A stretch of 64,000 nucleotides of DNA. Origin: Thaumasiovibrio sp047250365 (GTDB taxonomy: Bacteria > Pseudomonadota > Gammaproteobacteria > Enterobacterales > Vibrionaceae). Where the stretch lies: positions 372,001-436,000 of the forward strand of contig NZ_JBLBVL010000001.1 of assembly GCF_047250365.1 (NCBI RefSeq), written 5' to 3'. The notes under the pieces are model-generated. The model did not search any database. It saw only the letters and a program-made list of their open reading frames with translations, and was not told where the DNA came from. Below are positions 33,394 to 41,315 of the stretch, one piece after another. A program made the translations under genes and the position numbers. Numbering within the stretch: the stretch's first letter is position 1; the number at the start of each line of letters is the position of its first letter.

Positions 33394-36219
33394 TTATTTT
33401 TCCAGTTCGTTGCTCAAGTTAAGAGCATCGGCAACCAGTGCCTTCTGTTGTTTTAAATGCACCGACATATAACCCACCGCCGGGGACGCTGAAGCTGGTC
33501 GGCCTGCATAATTTAAGTCAGCATCAGCGGGGATCACTGCTCGGAAGTTGTGTTGACTCGAATACCAAGCGCCCTGATTTTGCGGCTCTTCTTGACACCA
33601 CACAAAATCCTTAACGTGCGTATAATCTGTCAATATGGCCTGCATATCCTCATAAGGGAATGGATACAACTGCTCAATCCGAATCAGAGCCACCTTGTTA
33701 TTTTCATCTTTGCGACGCTGCTCAAGTAAATCGTAATAAACTTTACCTGAACAAAAAACAACACGTTCAACGCCACTTGGGTCGATATCATCCACTTCTG
33801 CAATCGCTGGAAGAAATGTCCCATAAGCCAGTTCATCTAATGATGAGGTGCAAAGTGGATGACGTAATAACGATTTAGGCGACATAACAATTAACGGACG
33901 ACGCATTGGCCGTACAACCTGTCGCCGTAACATATGATAAACCTGCGATGGCGTAGATGGCACTACGACCTGAATGTTCTGTTCTGCGCATAATTGCAGA
34001 TACCGCTCCAATCTCGCCGATGAGTGTTCTGGTCCTTGTCCCTCATACCCATGAGGCAATAGCATGGTAAGGCCACACATTCGACCCCACTTCTGCTCAC
34101 CTGAACTAATAAACTGATCGATGACAACCTGCGCACCATTGGCAAAATCACCAAACTGCGCTTCCCACACCGTCAAACCACCCGGTTCAGCGGTTGCATA
34201 ACCATATTCAAACGCCAACACGGCTTCTTCAGATAAAACTGAATCAAATACCTGGAATGGCCCCTGTTTATCATGAATGTTGGCTAATGGAATGTACGTC
34301 GATGCATCGGCTTGATTATGTAATACGGCATGACGGTGAAAGAAAGTGCCACGCCCTGAGTCCTGCCCTGTAATACGAATGCGCTTGCCATCATCAACCA
34401 GTGTCGCATAAGCCAAAGACTCAGCCATTCCCCAGTCGACCTCTTTCTGCTCATCAGCCATAAGCAAGCGGTCTTGATAAAGTTTATTGACGCGGCTTTG
34501 CAATTTGTGACTTTCAGGGTACTGACAAATCCTCACTGCTAGCGATTTTAAGCGCTCTAGTGAAATCTCGTTAACCCAGTCTGTATCCCATTCATGGCCA
34601 ATATAGGGCGTCCAATCAACGCTGTGCATTGTCATCGGTCGCCACTCTTTCACGACGCACTCTCCTCGATCGAGATGGTCACGATATTCGTTCACAAAGG
34701 TCGTCGCATCTTCTAAATCAATGCTCTGCTCATCGGTTAACTTATCGGCATAAATTTTCCGAGGCGTTGGGTGCTTTTTGATTTTTTGATACATGAGCGG
34801 CTGAGTAGCGTTGGGCTCATCTGCCTCATTGTGGCCATGACGTCGATAACAGACCAAATCAATAACCACATCACGTCGAAACTCATTACGGTAGTCTAGC
34901 GCCAACTGCGCCACAAAAGCGACAGCCTCTGGGTCATCAGCATTAACATGGAAAATTGGAGCCTGCACCATTTTTGCAATATCCGTACAATACTGTGTTG
35001 AACGAGTATCCTTCGGATTTGATGTGGTGAAACCAATTTGGTTATTAATAACAATTCGAACCGTACCACCAATTCGATAACCACGAGACTGAGACATATT
35101 AAATGTCTCGGCGACAACCCCTTGCCCCGCAATAGCAGAGTCACCGTGAATGGTGATCGGCAATACTTTTGAGCCATCTCGGTCACCGAGTCGGTCTTGA
35201 CGAGCACGCACCGAACCAATCACAACCGGATTAACAATTTCAAGGTGCGATGGGTTAAAGGCTAAAACTAAATGGACATCACCACCGGGTGTGGCGAAAT
35301 CAGCAGAAAAGCCTTGGTGGTACTTAACATCTCCGGTCCCCCAGCTCTCTCCATGCTTACCCGCAAATTCATCAAAGAGATCCTGAGGCTTTTTACCAAG
35401 AACATTCACTAACATATTTAGGCGCCCGCGGTGCGCCATCCCAATCACTAACTCGCGCAAACCAGCGCGACCACTGTGGCGAATCAATTCCTTCACCATC
35501 GGGATAAGTGCATCACCCCCTTCTAAAGAGAAACGCTTAGCGCCAGGAAATTTAGCACCTAGGTAGCGTTCAAGTCCTTCAGCTGCGGTCAACTCATCCA
35601 AAAAGGTAAGTTTCTCTTCTTTTGAAAAAGCGGGCTGGCTACTTACTGACTCTAAACGGTGTTGTATCCAACGCTTCTCGTCTGTGTTGGTGATATGCAT
35701 GTACTCTGCGCCAACTGAGCCACAATAGGTCTTTTTAAGCGCATGATACAAATCAGCCAGTCGCATGTTCTCTTTACCAACCGCGAATGAACCGACATTA
35801 AATTCCTTCTCCATATCCTCTTCAGTAAGGGAATGAAACTCAGGATCTAAGTCAAGCACACGCTCTTGCTGCCACAGCCCTAAAGGGTCTAAGTTAGCAT
35901 GCTGGTGACCACGAAAGCGGTAAGCATTAATTAACTGCAATACTTTTACCTGTTTCGCATCAACATCAGGATCAGAGACCGCGGTGCCTGAGTATGTCGT
36001 CTCTCTTGCTAACCGTCGGAAATAATCTCGAACACGTGAGTGAGGCTGCTCATTCACAACCTCTTTGACAGTGGGGAGGCCGTCAAATACTTCTCGCCAT
36101 TCATCGCTGACCGCACTTGGATCACTAAGATACAATTCGTAAAGGTCTTCGACATAGGTCGCATTGGCGCCAGCCAAATGAGAAGACTCAAACCATGCCT
36201 TCATAACGCCGTTCTGCAT
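33394..36219 (-). CDS. sucA: 2-oxoglutarate dehydrogenase E1
   Basis: Thiamine-diphosphate-dependent E1 of 2-oxoglutarate dehydrogenase, decarboxylating 2-oxoglutarate in the TCA cycle. The 941-residue protein has the N-terminal E2-binding segment (MKAWFESSHLAGANATYVEDLYELY), GMAHRGRLNMLVNVLGK, AFNPSHLEIVNPVVIGS, the ThDP region HGDSAIAGQGVVAET, and the transketolase C-terminal LLPHGYEGQGPEHSSAR. SD AAGGGAAAAG precedes the ATG. It is separated from sdhB by 108 bp of palindromes. Confidence 0.98.
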   Translation of the reverse strand: MQNGVMKAWFESSHLAGANATYVEDLYELYLSDPSAVSDEWREVFDGLPTVKEVVNEQPHSRVRDYFRRLARETTYSGTAVSDPDVDAKQVKVLQLINAYRFRGHQHANLDPLGLWQQERVLDLDPEFHSLTEEDMEKEFNVGSFAVGKENMRLADLYHALKKTYCGSVGAEYMHITNTDEKRWIQHRLESVSSQPAFSKEEKLTFLDELTAAEGLERYLGAKFPGAKRFSLEGGDALIPMVKELIRHSGRAGLRELVIGMAHRGRLNMLVNVLGKKPQDLFDEFAGKHGESWGTGDVKYHQGFSADFATPGGDVHLVLAFNPSHLEIVNPVVIGSVRARQDRLGDRDGSKVLPITIHGDSAIAGQGVVAETFNMSQSRGYRIGGTVRIVINNQIGFTTSNPKDTRSTQYCTDIAKMVQAPIFHVNADDPEAVAFVAQLALDYRNEFRRDVVIDLVCYRRHGHNEADEPNATQPLMYQKIKKHPTPRKIYADKLTDEQSIDLEDATTFVNEYRDHLDRGECVVKEWRPMTMHSVDWTPYIGHEWDTDWVNEISLERLKSLAVRICQYPESHKLQSRVNKLYQDRLLMADEQKEVDWGMAESLAYATLVDDGKRIRITGQDSGRGTFFHRHAVLHNQADASTYIPLANIHDKQGPFQVFDSVLSEEAVLAFEYGYATAEPGGLTVWEAQFGDFANGAQVVIDQFISSGEQKWGRMCGLTMLLPHGYEGQGPEHSSARLERYLQLCAEQNIQVVVPSTPSQVYHMLRRQVVRPMRRPLIVMSPKSLLRHPLCTSSLDELAYGTFLPAIAEVDDIDPSGVERVVFCSGKVYYDLLEQRRKDENNKVALIRIEQLYPFPYEDMQAILTDYTHVKDFVWCQEEPQNQGAWYSSQHNFRAVIPADADLNYAGRPASASPAVGYMSVHLKQQKALVADALNLSNELEK

Positions 36220-36230
36220 TCTTTTCCCTT

Positions 36231-36328
36231 AACTACTAGTAGTTATCGCTCATCAGTACATGAATCATGTACCTTCCCGTCGCCAGTCATTTGGCGGTAT
36301 CTCTATAACTTACATTAAACGATCGTTT
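36231..36328. repeat. Cluster of palindromes between sdhB and sucA
   Basis: Four short perfect inverted repeats in about 100 bp: AACTACTAGTAGTT (36231-36244), GTACATG/CATGTAC around AAT (36256-36272), CGCCA/TGGCG around GTCATT (36280-36295), and AAACGATCGTTT (36317-36328) at the sdhB stop. None has a T-tract, so they are probably RNA stability or processing elements, or protein-binding sites, rather than terminators. Confidence 0.7.
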
Positions 36329-37041
36329 TAAACTGCCTTTTTAAGCAGCATCGTTTTTATTTTGCCTATAGCCTTCGTCGGATTTAACCCCTTAGGACAA
36401 ACATTTACACAATTCATGATGCCATGGCAACGAAAAACACTAAACGCATCATCTAACTCAGACAAACGCTCATCTGTCGCGCAATCTCGGCTATCCGCTA
36501 GCCAACGATAAGCAGCAAGTAATCCTGCTGGGCCTATAAACTTATCTGGGTTCCACCAGAAAGAAGGGCAAGATGTTGAACAACACGCACACATAATGCA
36601 TTCATACAGCCCATCAAGATGCGCTCGCTCTTCTGGGCTTTGCTGATGTTCACGTGCCGGAGGGTGTTCTGCTTCGTTGATCAAAAATGGCTTTACTTTG
36701 GCATAATTGGTATAGAACTGAGTCATATCAATAATCAGATCTCTAACGACTGGCAAGCCCGGCAACGGGCGAATGACGATGCTTTTATCGTTCATCAATG
36801 CCGATAGTGGCGTAATACACGCCAAACCATTTTTGCCATTCATATTTATGCCATCAGAGCCACAAACTCCTTCCCGGCATGAGCGTCTGAATGACAATGA
36901 TGGGTCCACCTCTTTAAGCAAAATCAATGCATCCAGCACCATCATATCTGAACCTTCTGGTACCTCTAGCTGGTACTCTTTCATATATGGCGCGCTGTCT
37001 TCATCGGGATTATAGCGATACACCGAAAAATTAAGATTCAT
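36328..37041 (-). CDS. sdhB: Succinate dehydrogenase iron-sulfur subunit
   Basis: Electron-transfer subunit of complex II. The 237-residue protein binds three clusters: [2Fe-2S] by Cys55, Cys60 and Cys75 (SCREGVCGSDG...LAC), and [4Fe-4S]/[3Fe-4S] by ECIMCACCSTSCPS (148-158) and the C-terminal CHGIMNCVNVCPKGLNP. It lies 13 bp after sdhA. Confidence 0.98.
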   Translation of the reverse strand: MNLNFSVYRYNPDEDSAPYMKEYQLEVPEGSDMMVLDALILLKEVDPSLSFRRSCREGVCGSDGINMNGKNGLACITPLSALMNDKSIVIRPLPGLPVVRDLIIDMTQFYTNYAKVKPFLINEAEHPPAREHQQSPEERAHLDGLYECIMCACCSTSCPSFWWNPDKFIGPAGLLAAYRWLADSRDCATDERLSELDDAFSVFRCHGIMNCVNVCPKGLNPTKAIGKIKTMLLKKAV

Positions 37042-37054
37042 TGTTCACTCTCCC

Positions 37055-38821
37055 TTAGTATGTGCGCGCTTTAGGTGGGAATGCTTCTCGCAAGGCTGGC
37101 TGCATATTCACCTCACGCTTACTCATCTGTTCATTTTGTGGGTTATAAATTGTATGGACTAACCACTGCTCGTCGTCTCGCTCTGGGTAATCGAAGCGTG
37201 AATGCGCACCGCGACTTTCAGTTCGGTAATTTGCCGCGACCGCGGTGGCATATGCGGTTTCCATTAAATTATCCAACTCTAAACATTCAATTCGCTGAGT
37301 ATTAAACTCCGACGATGTATCGTCCAACCTTGCACTTTGCAGGCGGTCGCGGATCTCTTTGAGCTCTTCTAAGCCCTTCGCCATCGCGTCACCTTCTCTG
37401 AAAACTGAAAAGTTATTTTGCATACATGCTTGGAGATCTTTTCGAATTTGCACCGGGTCTTCACCTGATTGCGTACGCTCCCAACGATTAAGACGAGCCA
37501 AAGAGGCCTCAATATCTGACTCAGAGGCATCCCGAGATTCACTTTGCGCTGCTAACGTCTCTCCCAAATGTAAGCCTGTTGCACGACCAAATACCACTAA
37601 ATCCAGCAGCGAGTTACCACCAAGACGATTAGCACCATGAACAGAAACACTGGCAATTTCACCACAGGCAAATAAGCCCTGAATATCATAGTCATTACCC
37701 GCGTCATCTAACCCAACTGCTTGTCCTGAAACTTGAGTCGGTACCCCTCCCATCATATAGTGGCAAGTTGGTATCACCGGAATGGGCTCTTTCACGGGGT
37801 CAACATGGGCAAACGTACGAGACAACTCACAAATACCCGGTAAGCGCGACTCTAATACCTCTTTCCCCAAATGATCTAACTTCAATTTAATGTGTGGCCC
37901 CCATGGCCCTTCACAGCCGCGCCCTTCGCGGATCTCAACCATCATTGAACGCGCGACCACATCACGTCCAGCTAAATCCTTCGCATTTGGCGCATAGCGC
38001 TCCATAAAGCGTTCACCTTGTCCATTGAGCAAGTACCCACCTTCCCCACGACACCCTTCAGTCACCAAAACACCTGCACCTGCAATTCCCGTTGGATGGA
38101 ATTGCCACATTTCCATATCTTGCATTGGCACACCAGCGCGTAATGCCATACCGACACCGTCTCCAGTATTAATGTGCGCATTCGTTGTCGACGCATAGAT
38201 TCGACCAGCCCCCCCGGTGGCTAAAATGGTCGCTTTAGCTTTGAAATAACAAACTTCTCCACTTTCCATGCAAATCGCCGTCGTGCCCACGATATTGCCG
38301 TCCTGATTTTTCACTAAATCAAGGGCATACCATTCTGAAAAAATCGTGGTCTTATGCTTCACATTCTGCTGGTACAAGGTATGCAATAAAGCATGTCCAG
38401 TTCGGTCTGCTGCTGCCGCCGTTCTAGCTGCTTGCTCGCCACCAAAGGCCTTTGACTGCCCCCCAAACGGGCGCTGATAGATAGAACCATCATCAAAGCG
38501 TGAAAAAGGCAAGCCCATACGTTCTAACTCAATGACAGAGTCGGGGCCATTTTTACACATATACTCAATGGCATTCTGATCACCAATATAATCAGAACCT
38601 TTAACGGTATCATACATATGCCACTCCCAGTTATCTTCATGGGAGTTGCCTAACGCGACAGTAATCCCGCCTTGGGCTGATACAGTATGAGAGCGGGTAG
38701 GAAAAACTTTTGATAACAATGCACAAGTTAAACCTTGTTCAGAGATTTGTAATGCCGCACGCATTCCTGCACCACCAGCACCAATAACGACAGCATCAAA
38801 CTCACGAACCGGAATAGTCAT
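37055..38821 (-). CDS. sdhA: Succinate dehydrogenase flavoprotein subunit
   Basis: Catalytic subunit oxidising succinate to fumarate. It has the FAD-binding GAGGAGMRAAL motif, His45 for covalent FAD in TRSHTVSAQGG, HPTGIAGAG and the active-site CHYMMGGVPT and GANRLGGNSLLDLVVFGR blocks. The chosen ATG at 38821 overlaps the sdhD stop by one base (TGATG), follows GGGGAGTG, and gives 588 residues, the same as E. coli. The longer frame from 38836 is rejected. Confidence 0.98.
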   Translation of the reverse strand: MTIPVREFDAVVIGAGGAGMRAALQISEQGLTCALLSKVFPTRSHTVSAQGGITVALGNSHEDNWEWHMYDTVKGSDYIGDQNAIEYMCKNGPDSVIELERMGLPFSRFDDGSIYQRPFGGQSKAFGGEQAARTAAAADRTGHALLHTLYQQNVKHKTTIFSEWYALDLVKNQDGNIVGTTAICMESGEVCYFKAKATILATGGAGRIYASTTNAHINTGDGVGMALRAGVPMQDMEMWQFHPTGIAGAGVLVTEGCRGEGGYLLNGQGERFMERYAPNAKDLAGRDVVARSMMVEIREGRGCEGPWGPHIKLKLDHLGKEVLESRLPGICELSRTFAHVDPVKEPIPVIPTCHYMMGGVPTQVSGQAVGLDDAGNDYDIQGLFACGEIASVSVHGANRLGGNSLLDLVVFGRATGLHLGETLAAQSESRDASESDIEASLARLNRWERTQSGEDPVQIRKDLQACMQNNFSVFREGDAMAKGLEELKEIRDRLQSARLDDTSSEFNTQRIECLELDNLMETAYATAVAANYRTESRGAHSRFDYPERDDEQWLVHTIYNPQNEQMSKREVNMQPALREAFPPKARTY

Positions 38822-39171
38822 CACTTCACTCCCCACACGATAAAGAAACCGGACAATAGATATACAAACAACGTTACAACGACAAATAACTGCAGCGCCG
38901 CCCTTAACGCTGCTGACTTAATGTAATCCGTTAAAACCTGCCACATGCCGATCCAAACGTGGATTAGCAGAGAAAATAACGCCAGCACAGTAAAAACTTT
39001 CGTGCTGTTCTTAGCGAAAAATTCGCCCCAAACCTCATAAGAAAGAGAAGGCCCGAATAGAAAAAACACCGTCAAATAGACAGTGTATAAAGTCATGATG
39101 ATCGCTGTTGCTCGGATTAAAACAAAGTCGTGGATACCATTACGACCAACGCTAGAGACTGGATTTACCAT
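38821..39171 (-). CDS. sdhD: Succinate dehydrogenase membrane anchor SdhD
   Basis: Small membrane anchor of complex II, 116 residues with three hydrophobic helices. The haem ligand His71 and the quinone-site residues Asp82/Tyr83 lie in HVWIGMWQVLTDYIKSAALR, nearly identical to E. coli. Overlaps sdhC by 7 bp and sdhA by one base. Confidence 0.97.
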   Translation of the reverse strand: MVNPVSSVGRNGIHDFVLIRATAIIMTLYTVYLTVFFLFGPSLSYEVWGEFFAKNSTKVFTVLALFSLLIHVWIGMWQVLTDYIKSAALRAALQLFVVVTLFVYLLSGFFIVWGVK

Positions 39172-39545
39172 ACGATGACTCCTGCTATTAATGCTAGAAC
39201 GCCAGTGATTGCAAAACTAACCCATGCACTCTTTATGCCAAGATCCATTTCTTCGAAATAGCCCAGATCCATCAACAAGTGGCGTATCCCAATCACAATA
39301 TGATAAAACAGTGCAATGAGTATGCTCCAAATAATCATGGTGACGACAAAGCTATTCATTAGCTCTGACACGCGTCTAAATCCTTCAGGTGAAGAGAGCG
39401 AGGTACTCAATAACCAGAGGAGGATACCCACCGCCACAAACATGATGACGCCAGATATACGGTGAAGAATGGACGCTATCGCTGTTACAGGAAAGCGAAT
39501 GGTTTGCAGATCTAAGTTTACAGGTCGATACTTATTTTCTTTCAC
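39165..39545 (-). CDS. sdhC: Succinate dehydrogenase cytochrome b556 subunit SdhC
   Basis: Membrane anchor of complex II carrying haem b and part of the ubiquinone site. The 126-residue protein has the RPVNLDLQTIRFP start, the SILHRISGV helix and the haem ligand His82 in FYHIVIGIRHLLMDLGY. Start is GTG. It is the first gene of sdhCDAB-sucABCD, with its promoter in the 406-bp gap shared with gltA. Confidence 0.97.
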   Translation of the reverse strand: MKENKYRPVNLDLQTIRFPVTAIASILHRISGVIMFVAVGILLWLLSTSLSSPEGFRRVSELMNSFVVTMIIWSILIALFYHIVIGIRHLLMDLGYFEEMDLGIKSAWVSFAITGVLALIAGVIVW

Positions 39546-39870
39546 GGTATTTGCTCACTCAGCTCCATTGAGCGTTTCTTTTATTCCATTCCCGATAGAG
39601 TTAAACCGCTCTTTATTGATAAACAAAAATGCAACATTGTTAACATCCTTGTGTCTTGAATAAGACAGTAAAATTCATAAACAATCTAATTTTTTCTCTG
39701 CCTGTTCAAGTTATTAATAAGAGAGCAATGCCCTCAAACGGGACCTAACGTCACTATACGCATCGCAACATTTAAAGACAAACTCAGTAACAAAACTTTT
39801 TACATAAAGCACAATTTTCACGTTTTTTTGCTCATATTTTTTAACAAGCGCACACTAGGAAGTACAATTA
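39546..39870. other. sdhC/gltA divergent control region
   Basis: A/T-rich region that must hold the sdh promoter on the minus strand. The minus-strand stretch TGTTAACAATGTTGCA (about 39630-39650) resembles ArcA-type direct repeats, and aerobic genes of this kind are ArcA-repressed in relatives, but the match is loose. No -35/-10 pair for sdhC could be picked with confidence. Confidence 0.35.
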
Positions 39871-39899
39871 TTGACTTTGTTGTACCTCACATGTACAAC
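39871..39899 (+). promoter_or_regulatory. gltA promoter with overlapping inverted repeat
   Basis: TTGACT, 17 bp, TACAAC. A perfect 7-bp inverted repeat GTTGTAC/GTACAAC (39879-39899, 7-bp spacer) covers the spacer and -10, a position suited to a repressor. Confidence 0.6.
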
Positions 39900-39951
39900 T
39901 TGTTAGCAACCCACTATTGGGACAGGACTGAATATTGCAAAGGAGAATGTT

Positions 39952-41241
39952 ATGTCGGACAAGAAAGCGACGCTTCATATTGAAGGGAAAGCGCCAATCG
40001 AACTTCCGATTATTAACGGCACATTGGGCCCTGAAGTTGTAGATGTTAGGGCATTAGGTGCAAATGGATACTTCACTTTCGATCCTGGCTTTCTTGCCAC
40101 CGCTTCTTGTGAATCTCAATTAACCTTCATTGATGGTAATAAAGGCATTTTGCTTCATCGAGGCTTTCCAATTGACCAATTAGCCAATAAATCTAATTAT
40201 CTAGAAGTTTGTTATATTCTTTTATACGGTGAAGCACCCACACGCGAGCAATTCGAACAGTTCACCGATACGGTGACTCGCCACACGATGGTGCATGAAC
40301 AAATTGCTAGCTTTTTCCATGGCTTCCGCCGAGATGCGCACCCAATGGCTATCATGGTTGGGGTTGTTGGCGCATTAGCTGCGTTTTATCACGATTCACT
40401 GGATATTGACAACGAAGCTCACCGCGAAATAGCGGCTTTCCGTCTACTTTCAAAAATGCCTACATTGGCAGCAATGTGTTATAAGTACTCGATTGGCCAG
40501 CCTTTCATCTATCCACGAAACGACCTTGATTACGCAGAGAACTTTTTACATATGATGTTCGCTACACCATGTGAAGAGTATGACGTTAGTCCAGTGATCG
40601 CCCGTGCTATGGATAAAATTTTCACCTTACATGCTGATCATGAACAGAATGCTTCTACCTCAACGGTACGTTTAGCAGGTTCGTCTGGTGCTAACCCGTT
40701 TGCCTGTATCGCTGCAGGTATTGCTTCATTATGGGGACCTGCCCATGGCGGTGCCAACGAAGCTTGTCTGAAAATGCTAGAACAAATTGGTAGCGTGGAT
40801 CGTATTCCTGAGTTCGTTGAACGCGCTAAGGACAAAGATGATCCTTTCCGTTTAATGGGCTTTGGCCACCGTGTTTATAAAAATTATGATCCTCGCGCTA
40901 CCGTTATGCGAGACGCCTGTCATGAGGTTTTAAACGAGTTAAACATCAAAGATCCACTGCTTGATGTCGCCATGGAACTTGAACGTATCGCGTTATCTGA
41001 TGAGTATTTCGTCGAGAAGAAACTTTACCCTAACGTAGATTTCTATTCGGGCATTATTCTGAAAGCGATTGGTATTCCAGTCTCGATGTTCACCGTTATT
41101 TTTGCGATGTCGCGCACTATTGGTTGGATTGCACACTGGAATGAGATGCATAGCGACCCAGCCAGCCGTATTGGTCGTCCTCGTCAGCTCTATACTGGGC
41201 AAGAGCTACGTGATTTTGTTCCAATGCATGAGCGAGAATAG
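39952..41241 (+). CDS. gltA: Citrate synthase (type II)
   Basis: Condenses acetyl-CoA and oxaloacetate to citrate, the entry step of the TCA cycle. The 429-residue protein has the catalytic residues His265 in GPAHGGANEA, His306 in GFGHRVYK and Asp363 in NVDFYSG. Length and N-terminal domain match the NADH-sensitive hexameric type of E. coli (427 aa). SD AAAGGAG lies before the ATG. It is divergent from sdhCDAB-sucABCD. Confidence 0.98.
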   Translation: MSDKKATLHIEGKAPIELPIINGTLGPEVVDVRALGANGYFTFDPGFLATASCESQLTFIDGNKGILLHRGFPIDQLANKSNYLEVCYILLYGEAPTREQFEQFTDTVTRHTMVHEQIASFFHGFRRDAHPMAIMVGVVGALAAFYHDSLDIDNEAHREIAAFRLLSKMPTLAAMCYKYSIGQPFIYPRNDLDYAENFLHMMFATPCEEYDVSPVIARAMDKIFTLHADHEQNASTSTVRLAGSSGANPFACIAAGIASLWGPAHGGANEACLKMLEQIGSVDRIPEFVERAKDKDDPFRLMGFGHRVYKNYDPRATVMRDACHEVLNELNIKDPLLDVAMELERIALSDEYFVEKKLYPNVDFYSGIILKAIGIPVSMFTVIFAMSRTIGWIAHWNEMHSDPASRIGRPRQLYTGQELRDFVPMHERE

Positions 41242-41264
41242 TCGTTTAAAAGCGGCACACAAAT

Positions 41265-41297
41265 AAAAAAGGCTTGCCAAGCGGCAAGCCTTTTTTT
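41265..41297. terminator. Bidirectional terminator between gltA and the Ca2+-ATPase
   Basis: GGCTTGCC/GGCAAGCC perfect stem with AAGC loop, A-run on the left and T7 on the right. Confidence 0.92.
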
Positions 41298-41315
41298 ATC
41301 GCCGTGATTATCAGA

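Noticed and set aside
32684..33472. 262-codon plus-strand frame across sucB
   Set aside because: Antisense shadow of the sucB catalytic and linker regions; Ser/Thr-rich composition typical of reverse-strand reading.
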